From Affinundibacterium seohonense (GTDB lineage Bacteria > Pseudomonadota > Gammaproteobacteria > Burkholderiales > Burkholderiaceae_D): 64,000 nucleotides of DNA. This document shows positions 18,342 through 26,900 of the stretch, piece after piece. Where the stretch lies: assembly GCF_014284305.1 (NCBI RefSeq), contig NZ_JACOFW010000020.1, positions 1-64,000 of the forward strand, written 5' to 3'. Below the pieces are notes generated by a model. That model was not told the DNA's origin and ran no database searches. It saw only the letters and a list, made by a program, of their open reading frames with translations. A program made the position numbers and the translations under genes. Each line of letters starts with the position of its first letter. Position 1 is the stretch's first letter.

Positions 18342-19795
18342 AAATTCAAACACTGATGGTGCAAGGCACGACATCTGATGCGGGCAAGACCACCGTAGTT
18401 GCTGCCTTATGTCGGCTACTGCATCGCGAGGGAATCAAGGTCGTTCCGATGAAGCCACAAAACATGGCCTTAAATAGTGCCGTCACCGAAGATGGTGGAG
18501 AAATCGGACGCGCGCAAGCCTTGCAGGCACAAGCCGCCGGATTGGCTCCGCATACGGATATGAATCCGGTATTGATTAAGCCGTCGTCCGATACCGGTGC
18601 GCAGATTATTGTGCATGGCAAAGTGCGTGCGGATATGGATGCGCGTGATTATGATCAATATAAAACGGTGGCGATGTCGGCTGTGTTGGCGTCCTACGCG
18701 CGTCTGCAACAGCAATACGACAGCATTATTGTTGAAGGTGCAGGCAGTCCAGCAGAAGTGAATTTGCGGGCGCGCGATATCGCCAATATGGGGTTTGCCG
18801 AAACCGTCGATTGTCCGGTAATTTTGGTCGCTGATATTGATAGAGGCGGCGTCTTTGCACACTTCCTCGGAACGCTGGAATGTTTATCCCAGTCCGAACG
18901 AGATCGCATCATCGGTTTTGTCATCAATCGTTTTCGCGGTGACATCAGCTTGTTGGAACCGGGTCTCGATTGGTTGGAACAAAAGACAGGTAAGCCAGTA
19001 TTGGCTGTGTTGCCGTACCTGCACGGCTTGATGTTGGACGCAGAAGATGCGATACAGATGAAGCAGAATAGTACCGGCAAGTTTAAGATTATTGTGCCCG
19101 CCATTCCTCGTATCGCCAACCATACCGATTTCGATGCCTTGCGCGCGCATCCTGATATCGATTTGCAGTTTATCGGCCCCGACCATCCTATTCCTGCTGC
19201 TGATTTGATCATTCTCCCTGGTAGTAAAAATACCCGCGATGACCTCGCATTTCTTAAGCAGCGAGGTTGGCAGCAAGTCTTGGAAAAACATTTGCGCTAT
19301 GGCGGTAAGGTGATCGGCATTTGTGGCGGTTATCAAATGTTGGGACAAATCGTGAGTGACCCGCATGGCGTTGAGGGTAAGGCTGGTGATTCGGATGGCT
19401 TAGGCTTGCTCGATATTACGACCGAATTAACCAAGGAAAAACGTTTGCAACAGGTGCAAGGTCATTGCTTGTTCACAGCGGATCAAACAGCTAGGGTGGC
19501 TGGTTATGAAATCCATATGGGGATTACTTATGCCAGCAGCGATACCTTGCCAGCCTTTGTGCTGACCGGTGCCAATGGCAATGAAGAAGAGGGTACTCGT
19601 TCGCCAGATAATCAAATTCTTGGCACTTACATTCATGGTCTGTTTGATCATCCCGAAGCCTGCCAAGCTTTGCTCGCTTGGGCTGGTTTGCAAACGGATG
19701 TTGTCGTTGACCTCAATACGCTACGTGAGCAAAGCATTGATAGAGTGGCAGATGCTTGTATTCCTTTATTGACGGCTTTGCAGCGATTGGCGTAG
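18338..19795 (+). CDS. cobQ: Cobyric acid synthase
   Basis: 485 residues, full length. It opens with [18 protein letters not shown] (P-loop-like), followed by [12 protein letters not shown] and [20 protein letters not shown], both signatures of CobQ/CbiP. The amidotransferase half has [11 protein letters not shown], the nucleophile Cys in [10 protein letters not shown] and the late [11 protein letters not shown]. It adds four amide groups to adenosylcobyrinic a,c-diamide. Last gene of the riboswitch-headed operon; it starts on the ATGA of cobB. The nucleotide-loop genes (cobU, cobS, cobD, cobC) and the adenosyltransferase gene are not in this window. Confidence 0.95.
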   Translation: MKIQTLMVQGTTSDAGKTTVVAALCRLLHREGIKVVPMKPQNMALNSAVTEDGGEIGRAQALQAQAAGLAPHTDMNPVLIKPSSDTGAQIIVHGKVRADMDARDYDQYKTVAMSAVLASYARLQQQYDSIIVEGAGSPAEVNLRARDIANMGFAETVDCPVILVADIDRGGVFAHFLGTLECLSQSERDRIIGFVINRFRGDISLLEPGLDWLEQKTGKPVLAVLPYLHGLMLDAEDAIQMKQNSTGKFKIIVPAIPRIANHTDFDALRAHPDIDLQFIGPDHPIPAADLIILPGSKNTRDDLAFLKQRGWQQVLEKHLRYGGKVIGICGGYQMLGQIVSDPHGVEGKAGDSDGLGLLDITTELTKEKRLQQVQGHCLFTADQTARVAGYEIHMGITYASSDTLPAFVLTGANGNEEEGTRSPDNQILGTYIHGLFDHPEACQALLAWAGLQTDVVVDLNTLREQSIDRVADACIPLLTALQRLA

Positions 19796-20035
19796 TCCCT
19801 CATCTCTTGCGCCTGGCCTTTGCGCTAGGCACATTTCCTGGTCAAGGTATAATCCGCGCTTTCCTTGATAGGGAAGCTGGATTCTCTTTTATGGGCTCGT
19901 GACTTAGTATTCACAAAGATACCGATTTGTTGCGTTTCCCACAGCTTTTGTATCAAAGTGTTTCCCTCAGAGTATTTGGCTGAACTTAATCCTTAAGTGC
20001 CTAGTCGAAGCAGCATCTTTTTAATCATTATTGGT

Positions 20036-22306
20036 ATGTTTATGTTCAAAGTTCCATCGCAATTCCGTTTGGCTCTCATTCCTTTATCTGTGTTGCTTGC
20101 GTATAGCACCACGACTTACGCCCAAGAGACGAAAGAAGAGACCGATAAATCGAAAGCTAAGCAAGCAACAGTCAAGGCAGCGCCAGCCGCTGGGGTTCAA
20201 AAAGTCGAAATCAGCGGCGCCAAAGGCTACGATGAGCGTCGTCAAGACACCGCCAGCAAAATCGTCGTCACGCAAGAAGACATCGTTCGTTATGGCGATA
20301 CCAATATTGGCGACGTGTTAAAACGTCTGCCTGGCGTGACCATTGGTGGCGTTCAAGGTCGCGGCGGTGCGGTTCGGATGCGTGGACTGGGCGCTGGCTA
20401 TACGCAAATTATGTTGAATGGCGAACCTAGTCCTCCAGGATTTTCTTTGGACTCGATTTCACCAGATAATATCGAACGTATCGAAGTTATTCGTGCCGCA
20501 ACTGCTGAGCTGAGTACGCAATCGATTGCTGGTGCAATTAATATCGTATTGAAAAAAGCCATCGTTACCGCACAGCGTGAGTTAAAAGTCGGCATGAGCG
20601 AAGAAAACGGCAAGTATGGCGTGAATGCCAGTTTGCAGTTGTCCGATAAGGTCGGAAAGATGTCTTATTCTGTTTCGGGCAATTTGACACATGGAGAATT
20701 TGGCCGTCCGGATACCAGCACTGAAGTACGTACCGATATCGATCCAATCAAGAGTTATGTTCATGCGAGCAAAACTGAGAGTGAAGGTAAGTTTCAATCG
20801 ATAGGCCTTTCGCCGCGCATCAATTGGATGTTGGCAAATGGGGATGTGTTGACTTCGCAAAGTTTTGCGAACATTAATCGCTTCACCAATCGTAATGTAA
20901 AGACAACGATCGCTGATAAAGCGAGCGATTATTTATTTTTGGACGAAACTTCAAACAATGTCTCAAATAGTTCGTCTATCCGTACCAATCTTAACTATGT
21001 ACACAAGTTAGCGGATAGTGCGAAATTGGATGTACGTTTTGGTGCGAATTATAATCAGCGTGATGGTGAAAACTTTTTGTTGGCGCGAACGACGAAGCAA
21101 ATCTTGAACCGTGATAATCGTTCCGAAAGTACGGATAACGGTTTTACTTATGGCGGCAAATATACCGCACCATTTGTAGAAGATCATGCCTTAGCTGCAG
21201 GCTGGGATGGCGGATTTAGTAAACGCAGTGATTCGGCGATTCGTGATGACGAGCTCACTACTATTGGGACTAATCCTATTTCTAATTCTCTTGAGCTCAT
21301 TAAGCCAAATGATAGCAATGAGGCTTACAGCGCCAAAGTCAATCGTCTAGCATTATTCGTGCAAGATGAATGGAATTATTCTAAAGCTTTGTCTATCTAT
21401 GCTGGTGTACGCTGGGAAGGGATTGAAACCAAGAGTGCGGGTAATTCCTATGCCGAGATTACAAATCGCTCCAGCGTATTAAGCCCGATTTTACAAACAC
21501 TGTATAAAATTCCCGGTAGTAAGAATGATCAGGTGCGCTTGGGTATTACACGCACTTATAAGGCTCCCGATACAGGGCGTTTGATTCCTCGACTTTTCAA
21601 GAACGTAAACAATAGTGCAACAAGTCCAGATAGTATGGGGAATCCGAATTTGAAACCTGAATTGGCTTGGGGTTTAGATGCCGGATTTGAGCATTATTTG
21701 ACCGATGGTGGCATCCTAAGCGTCAACGTTTTTATGCGTCGGATAGAAGACTTTACCGTCACGTCCATCGATAAATATATTAACGATATTGGAGAAAATC
21801 GCTTCATTTCCAAGCCAACCAATTCTGGTTTGGCAAATACGCGTGGGATAGAATTCGACGCTAAATTTCCATTGCGAACATTGATCGAAGATGCACCTGC
21901 AATTGATTTCCGCGCCAATTTGGCTTTCAATTTCTCAAATGTTAGCGCCGTGACTGGTCCAAACAACCGTCTCGATTCACAAACTCCGGTAAGTGCGAAT
22001 CTAGGTATTGATTATAAATTGGATGATATGCCGTTGACGCTTGGCGGTAATCTAAGCTTTCAGAATGCAGGAACAGTGCGTATCTCTGATAAACAAACTA
22101 CCTATGGCATTCCAAAGCGCGTCTTGGACGTGTATGCCCTTTGGAAATTTGATAATAAATCGAATCTCCGGGTCGCTTTAGGCAATGTTTTGCATCAAGA
22201 TAATTTCTCGTCAAGCACCTATATCGATGCTGGCAGTTCATTAGTAAGCACGAGCAATTCACAAACCCATTTGGCATTGCGAGTGAATTACGAATATAAG
22301 TTTTAA
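20036..22306 (+). CDS. TonB-dependent receptor, ligand unknown
   Basis: About 756 residues. The signal peptide ends near TTYAQ. A Lys/Ala-rich linker leads to the likely TonB box VQKVEISG. The plug domain includes IGDVLKRLPGVTIGG, VRMRGLGAGYTQIMLNGEP and IERIEVIRAATAELSTQSIAGAINIVL. The barrel ends YEYKF with the C-terminal Phe that outer-membrane proteins need. ATG codons at 20036 and 20042 both give a good signal peptide; an upstream GTG at 19997 would bury it. No transporter gene is adjacent. It follows the cobalamin operon by 240 bases without a riboswitch of its own, so a link with B12 is not supported. Confidence 0.85.
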   Translation: MFMFKVPSQFRLALIPLSVLLAYSTTTYAQETKEETDKSKAKQATVKAAPAAGVQKVEISGAKGYDERRQDTASKIVVTQEDIVRYGDTNIGDVLKRLPGVTIGGVQGRGGAVRMRGLGAGYTQIMLNGEPSPPGFSLDSISPDNIERIEVIRAATAELSTQSIAGAINIVLKKAIVTAQRELKVGMSEENGKYGVNASLQLSDKVGKMSYSVSGNLTHGEFGRPDTSTEVRTDIDPIKSYVHASKTESEGKFQSIGLSPRINWMLANGDVLTSQSFANINRFTNRNVKTTIADKASDYLFLDETSNNVSNSSSIRTNLNYVHKLADSAKLDVRFGANYNQRDGENFLLARTTKQILNRDNRSESTDNGFTYGGKYTAPFVEDHALAAGWDGGFSKRSDSAIRDDELTTIGTNPISNSLELIKPNDSNEAYSAKVNRLALFVQDEWNYSKALSIYAGVRWEGIETKSAGNSYAEITNRSSVLSPILQTLYKIPGSKNDQVRLGITRTYKAPDTGRLIPRLFKNVNNSATSPDSMGNPNLKPELAWGLDAGFEHYLTDGGILSVNVFMRRIEDFTVTSIDKYINDIGENRFISKPTNSGLANTRGIEFDAKFPLRTLIEDAPAIDFRANLAFNFSNVSAVTGPNNRLDSQTPVSANLGIDYKLDDMPLTLGGNLSFQNAGTVRISDKQTTYGIPKRVLDVYALWKFDNKSNLRVALGNVLHQDNFSSSTYIDAGSSLVSTSNSQTHLALRVNYEYKF

Positions 22307-22354
22307 CTGGTTGTTTGATTAGTCTGAAAAATTTAGGGTAATTCCTGATGGTAT

Positions 22355-22394
22355 AAAAAAGCTAGCCAACAAAAAATGTTGGCTAGCTTTTTTT
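22355..22394 (+). terminator. Strong intrinsic terminator
   Basis: GCTAGCCAACA (22361-22371) pairs perfectly with TGTTGGCTAGC (22377-22387), flanked by A6 and T7, so it can work in both directions. It ends the TonB receptor gene and may also end the pilin-like gene. Confidence 0.95.
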
Positions 22395-22428
22395 GTGCGG
22401 TATTGATCTCAGTTCTCAGTGTTGAGTT

Positions 22429-22926
22429 CTAAGATTTTGGTTTGTCGCGTGAACGACAAATGAGTGGTAAGTTTTGTGGATCGATATTCGTTCTGTCGAC
22501 GCCCTTTAGGGTCATTTTTGCGGGCGCACCAGCATTGGCGCAAACCCAGGTGATAGGAACTACGGGGGCATCGTCGATTACCGCAGGACGAAGGGTCAAG
22601 GTTTTATTCATCAATGCTTTATTGGCACGATTGCCAAATTTCATGTGGATGGCGCCGTCTTCTACGGTCACGCTTTGTACAAAATTGCCGACGATCTTAT
22701 CTGCCGGTGGTAATCCTGCCGCAGTATTATCTGGCGGGAGCGTTTTATCTGTTTTCCATGATATGGCGATCGGCATTTTAGCGATGTCGGTTAATGGAAT
22801 CGACGTCTCGATTTGTTCGCGAACGATTTTAAAAATATACGAAGGCAAGGCCATTGCAGCCAATATCGCGATCACGGCAACGGCGATCATTGCTTCTAAT
22901 AGTGAAAAGCCGAGAATTTTTTTCAT
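22429..22926 (-). CDS. Type IV pilin-like protein
   Basis: About 165 residues. The N-terminus MKKILG followed by FSLLEAMIAVAVIAILAA is a class III prepilin signal: a short basic leader, Gly at -1, Phe at +1 and Glu at +5, then a hydrophobic helix for assembly into a pilus or pseudopilus. The prepilin peptidase should cut after the Gly. The rest has two Cys (VCANA and ICRSR) that could form the C-terminal disulfide loop of type IVa pilins. I choose the inner ATG at 22926; ATG 22953 would give a 15-residue leader. It stands alone, so it may be a major pilin PilA-like subunit or a minor pilin. No other pilus gene is near. Confidence 0.82.
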   Translation of the reverse strand: MKKILGFSLLEAMIAVAVIAILAAMALPSYIFKIVREQIETSIPLTDIAKMPIAISWKTDKTLPPDNTAAGLPPADKIVGNFVQSVTVEDGAIHMKFGNRANKALMNKTLTLRPAVIDDAPVVPITWVCANAGAPAKMTLKGVDRTNIDPQNLPLICRSRDKPKS

Positions 22927-23018
22927 AGATAGTGAGTGAAGTGAATTTGCCATAATGATGTTGAACTAGGACTCTCTTACGTAAATCCTAGAAAGAATTC
23001 TAACAAGTTATTGCCTCC

Positions 23019-23933
23019 TTACCCAGTTTTGATTGCAGTCTGTCGTAATAACCATTCACGAAAAGCCTGTAAGGTCGGTAACTTCGCATTTTCCTCCGGA
23101 TAAACTAAATAATAAGCGGTCTGTTCGGGCAAGCTTAGGTCTATGGGCACCACTAATTTTCCGCTATCGATATGGCTTTGTATCATGTAACGTGGAATTA
23201 AGGCAGTCCCTAATCCCGCGATTACCGCTTCGATCAGCATGGTAAATAGTTCGTAACGTGCGCCATTCACAGCATTGACGTCATTCGTATGTCCATGCAA
23301 TTCGAACCAGCGCCGCCAGTCCTCCAGGCGGGTACTTAAATGGAGTAAAGGCATGCTCGCCAATTCGCCGATACCAGCAGATTTTTTGCGTCCTAGGTGT
23401 TTTTTCAATAGAGCGGGGCTACACACTGGAATCGCCTGATCCTCCGCCATCAAATAGTCACCAATAGTGCCTGGCCAGTGTGCGTCGCCAGAGTGAATAG
23501 CTGCATGAAACAAAGTGTCGGGGAATAAAAACGCACTGGTCTTTGTGCTGAGATTAATCGTGATATCGGGGCGCATTTGCTGAAAATCGGCCAATCTCGG
23601 GATTAACCATTGGGTCGCAAATGTCGGAATCACGGCAAGCTCAAGCACTCCCGCGCCTTCTTTATGCGCCATCAGCTCTAAAGTGTCGCGTTCTATTTTA
23701 TCTAAATGCAGGCGGATTTTTTCCGCATAGTCGCGACCAGCCGCGCTCAATTGCACGCGTTTTTTTACCCTTGCAAATAGCGCCAGACCTAACCAGTCCT
23801 CTAGACTGGCGATCTGTTTGCAGACCGCACTCTGCGTCAGAGCAAGTTCATCGGCCGCCTGCGTAAAGCTTTGCAGACGTGCTGCGGCTTCAAATACTAA
23901 TAAAGCATTTAGGCTCGGGACTTTGCGACGCAT
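23019..23933 (-). CDS. LysR family transcriptional regulator (GcvA-like)
   Basis: 304 residues. The N-terminal winged helix-turn-helix is clear (LNALLVFEAAARLQSFTQAADELALTQSAVCKQIASLE), followed by a linker helix and a two-lobe substrate-binding domain. The RRKVPSLNAL start and overall length match the GcvA-like branch. It is transcribed divergently from the 2-oxoadipate dioxygenase-like gene at 24052, with about 120 bases between the starts. LysR proteins usually control the divergent gene, so it probably regulates the 24052-26535 pair in response to a pathway intermediate. Confidence 0.92.
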   Translation of the reverse strand: MRRKVPSLNALLVFEAAARLQSFTQAADELALTQSAVCKQIASLEDWLGLALFARVKKRVQLSAAGRDYAEKIRLHLDKIERDTLELMAHKEGAGVLELAVIPTFATQWLIPRLADFQQMRPDITINLSTKTSAFLFPDTLFHAAIHSGDAHWPGTIGDYLMAEDQAIPVCSPALLKKHLGRKKSAGIGELASMPLLHLSTRLEDWRRWFELHGHTNDVNAVNGARYELFTMLIEAVIAGLGTALIPRYMIQSHIDSGKLVVPIDLSLPEQTAYYLVYPEENAKLPTLQAFREWLLRQTAIKTG

Positions 23934-24051
23934 ACGATGTATTCCAATAATTCACTAAGTCTTGATTTTAACTCCTTTGTCCTGACACGCCAAATTGATT
24001 ACGATCACACATCATGAAATCGTATCTCTTCCTCTATCTCTATTGAATCTG

Positions 24052-25074
24052 ATGATGAACAACAATATTTTGGCACTTTTGAAGCAACAATTAGGTGAAG
24101 CGAAGACAGTCGACTTGGTGAATTTGATGCACATATCGCCAAAATTTTCTGTGTGGGACGATGGGGAGGTATCACGTGCAGAGCTGGCGCAGGTGCTTAA
24201 TATGTTGTTGTTCAACGATGTACTTGAGCGTGTACCGAGCGGTAAGGCGTATACCGAGGACGTCTTCGCCAGTGGCGAAAAAGTCGTCTTAGATCATGGG
24301 GCTTTGCGCACTGTGAGATGGCTGGAGAATGGTGCTTTACCACCGGGTGAGGTGGCAATTACGCGCATCTTGCGGCCGCTTGGTTTTCAATTAAATGGCG
24401 TGTTTCCTTTGGATCGTTTGAATATGACGGGGCGGTCGTATGCACACCAAGATGATCCCGACCATATTTCACAATTTTTCGTTAGTGAGTTACATCCAGA
24501 GCGATTTAGTCGTGATTTTCAAGAGGCCGTCACGCGTGTGTTGGCGACTTCATGTGATCCATTGACACCTGCTGCCATTTTTTTATTGCATGAGTTGGAG
24601 CGAGATGGCCGTCTAACTTTGAACCAAGCACAGCAACTACTGCCGATTTTGCTGATGTGTTTTGCACGTCAGCACGCCACTATCTCAGAATCAGATTACG
24701 CCTTGCTCCTGAAGGAATCTGCAGAAATGGCATGGATTGCGACCGAAGGTAACGTCTTTAATCATGCAACCGATCGTGTTGCCGATGTGTTTGCCTTGAG
24801 TGAAGAACAAAAATCCTTGGGGCGCCCGATGAAAGTGTGTGTTGAGGTTTCAGCATCGGGACGGGTGAAGCAGACCGCATTTAAAGCGGATCCTGTAATC
24901 CGTGACATGCTTGATGATGATGGCAAACGTGTGCAGCGGATAGTGCCAGGATCGTTTTATGAATTCATTAGTCGAGATGTCATGCACGATGGTGATCAGA
25001 CTCGTCTTGATTTGGGGTTTGACGCTGCAAATGCGCAAGGCATATTTAAAATGACTGCGAACGAGGTTAAATAG
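24052..25074 (+). CDS. 2-oxoadipate dioxygenase/decarboxylase (HglS) family protein, DUF1338
   Basis: 340 residues of the DUF1338 family. From memory, HglS of Pseudomonas putida uses His70, Arg74, His226 and Glu294; here His82-x3-Arg86 (DHGALRTV), His238 (VFNHATDR) and Glu304 (SFYEFISRD) take the same order and similar spacing. HglS turns 2-oxoadipate into D-2-hydroxyglutarate and CO2 in lysine catabolism with non-haem iron. The following gene, an FAD-linked dehydrogenase, is what would be needed to oxidise D-2-hydroxyglutarate to 2-oxoglutarate, which supports this function. The protein is shorter than the P. putida enzyme, so it may be a subfamily with another 2-oxoacid substrate. The start is set at the tandem ATG at 24052; a TTG at 23995 is in frame. 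Confidence 0.8.
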   Translation: MMNNNILALLKQQLGEAKTVDLVNLMHISPKFSVWDDGEVSRAELAQVLNMLLFNDVLERVPSGKAYTEDVFASGEKVVLDHGALRTVRWLENGALPPGEVAITRILRPLGFQLNGVFPLDRLNMTGRSYAHQDDPDHISQFFVSELHPERFSRDFQEAVTRVLATSCDPLTPAAIFLLHELERDGRLTLNQAQQLLPILLMCFARQHATISESDYALLLKESAEMAWIATEGNVFNHATDRVADVFALSEEQKSLGRPMKVCVEVSASGRVKQTAFKADPVIRDMLDDDGKRVQRIVPGSFYEFISRDVMHDGDQTRLDLGFDAANAQGIFKMTANEVK

Positions 25075-25080
25075 AGAACA

Positions 25081-26535
25081 ATGTCATCAAAACCTATGGA
25101 AGAACAAAAGCGGCAAGCCGCACTAATCATTGAACTCCAAGAACTGTTGGGTAAGCAGGGCGTATTGATTGACGCAAGTGATTGTGCCGCGTACAGCAAA
25201 GGAGCTCGATATGGTGACGGTGTCAGCCTCGCTGTGGTGCGCCCTAACTCGCATGAGCAAGTGGTTGGGATTGTGCGCATCTGTGTTGCCTACCAACAGC
25301 CATTGATCGTGCAAGGCGCGAATACTGGTTTGGTCGCTGCTAGTACACCAGATCGCAGTGGGCGCTTTTTGATCTTGAGTTTGGAGCGATTAAAAAGCCA
25401 TATACAAATTGATCCCATCAATCGTTCGGTGGAAGTGGATGCCGGCGTCAGCTTGCATGAACTCAATGAGGCACTGCTGCCTTATGGCTTATTTTTCCCA
25501 ATTGATCTTGCAGCAAATCCATCGATAGGTGGCATGATTGCCGCCAATACTGGCGGCGCAAAATTAATTAAATATGGCGATGTCAGACAAAATGTGTTGG
25601 GTTTGCGCGTGGTGTTGATGGAGCCAGCGGGGGAAATACTTGATCTACAAACCGCACTTCGTAAAAATAATACGGGTCCAGATCTGAAACAACTATTTGT
25701 GGGTAGTAGCGGTGCCTACGGCATTATCACGCGTGCTGTTTTGCAAGTACATTATTTACCTAAACAAACGGCAACGGCTTTGGTGGTGCCACGCGATCAG
25801 GCCGCCGTGCTTGAACTTCTGCAGGTGCTGGAACGTGACTGCAGTGAGTTTTTGTCGGCATTTGAGGGGATTTCTGGGGGCGCTTTGCAGGCGGTGTTGC
25901 GGCAATTTCCAAGTATAAGTAATCCTTTTTTTCCAGAAGATTGTCCGAACTATTGTGTCTTGGTGGAACTGAGCAGTGGTATCACGGTGACGCATGTTGG
26001 TTTTGATTTGCAGGATATCTTGAACGCCTGTCTGGAGCGTCTATTTGGTGATGTGGTTCAAAATGCCGTGTTGGGACGTGGTGCGGAGTTATGGCATATT
26101 CGCCATTCGATCAGTGAAGCCTTACGCCATGAAGGTCGGATCATCGCCTTTGATGTAGCGATGCCGCGTTCTTCTTTAGTCGCTTTTCGCGCCGATGCCT
26201 TAGCTTGTATTGCGAAGGATTACCCTTGGATTGAGGCACGGGATTTTGGTCATTGGGCCGACGGTGGTTTTCACTTTAATCTGGTCTGGCCACACTTGGT
26301 GACGCAGGCTTACGATATCCAAACAGTGCAGGCGATCCGATCTACAATTTATGATTTGGTAGTCCTGCGCTATCAAGGCTGTTTTAGTGCAGAGCATGGT
26401 GTTGGTCCATATAATCTGGAGTTTTATCAACGCTACACGTCAATCCTGGCGCAACATCTAGCAGGTACTTTGCAGCATAGCCTTGATCCTTCTAGATTGT
26501 TAGGACTGACATGGTTTGGTCGCGAACTAAGTTAG
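25081..26535 (+). CDS. FAD-binding 2-hydroxyacid dehydrogenase, D-2-hydroxyglutarate dehydrogenase-like
   Basis: 484 residues with the FAD_binding_4 (PCMH) domain in the first half (VRPNSHEQVVGIVR, VQGANTGLVAAST, NPSIGGMIAANTGGAKLIKYGDVRQNVLGL) and the FAD-oxidase C-terminal domain ending in FSAEHGVGPYN. This is the GlcD/D-lactate/D-2-hydroxyglutarate dehydrogenase family. It begins six bases after the HglS-like gene, so they form an operon. Taken together it probably oxidises the D-2-hydroxyglutarate made by its neighbour; the exact substrate is inference, as family members are hard to tell apart by sequence. Confidence 0.87.
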   Translation: MSSKPMEEQKRQAALIIELQELLGKQGVLIDASDCAAYSKGARYGDGVSLAVVRPNSHEQVVGIVRICVAYQQPLIVQGANTGLVAASTPDRSGRFLILSLERLKSHIQIDPINRSVEVDAGVSLHELNEALLPYGLFFPIDLAANPSIGGMIAANTGGAKLIKYGDVRQNVLGLRVVLMEPAGEILDLQTALRKNNTGPDLKQLFVGSSGAYGIITRAVLQVHYLPKQTATALVVPRDQAAVLELLQVLERDCSEFLSAFEGISGGALQAVLRQFPSISNPFFPEDCPNYCVLVELSSGITVTHVGFDLQDILNACLERLFGDVVQNAVLGRGAELWHIRHSISEALRHEGRIIAFDVAMPRSSLVAFRADALACIAKDYPWIEARDFGHWADGGFHFNLVWPHLVTQAYDIQTVQAIRSTIYDLVVLRYQGCFSAEHGVGPYNLEFYQRYTSILAQHLAGTLQHSLDPSRLLGLTWFGRELS

Positions 26536-26558
26536 AACAATTAAGTCGTATCTATATG

Positions 26559-26596
26559 CAATTGATTTGTACGTAAATTGTAATCAATTGTTTTTT
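26559..26596 (+). terminator. AT-rich intrinsic terminator
   Basis: CAATTGATT (26559-26567) pairs with AATCAATTG (26582-26590) across a 14-base loop and is followed by T6. It lies 24 bases after the FAD dehydrogenase stop. The stem is AT-rich, so only moderate strength is expected. Confidence 0.6.
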
Positions 26597-26900
26597 GCAT
26601 GGCTGTGCCAGACTTTTCTCATTATAATTGCGGCGCTTTTATAGCGTCTGCAGAATTGTGTTTCTACACAGCACATTCCCAAATTCATATTTTTGTGGTG
26701 TTCCGACTATAGCTAATGTCTATGCATTGCTTGTTGTGTCGGCACACATCAATGACAAGCTCACTTCAAAATTGAATTTACATGAAAACTTGGTAAAAAA
26801 AATCGCATGACGGCAATTTGAGAGCGCGATCGCCTTGACGTGCATTGCTTATTTTGTGATGCCTGTACAAAGGCAAATTCAATATTTGGGGGAATTTATC
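26597..26900. other. Intergenic region upstream of siderophore receptor gene
   Basis: A consensus TATAAT at 26623-26628 is the only promoter-like element; no good -35 stands at the right distance. I looked for a Fur box (GATAAT repeats) and did not find one. GGGGGA at 26888-26893 is the ribosome binding site for the receptor gene. Confidence 0.4.

Noticed and set aside
18694-19366. Several minus-strand frames of 130-172 codons
   Set aside because: All lie opposite cobQ and have no motif or ribosome binding site.
19796-20035. Second cobalamin riboswitch ahead of the TonB receptor gene at 20036
   Set aside because: No B12 box or other core elements occur in the 240-base spacer.
22442-22939. 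Open frame of 165 codons on the plus strand
   Set aside because: It is opposite the pilin-like gene, where the prepilin signal is unmistakable on the minus strand.
26597-26834. Fur box before the siderophore receptor gene
   Set aside because: No sequence close to the GATAAT-type repeat was found; only a lone TATAAT is present.
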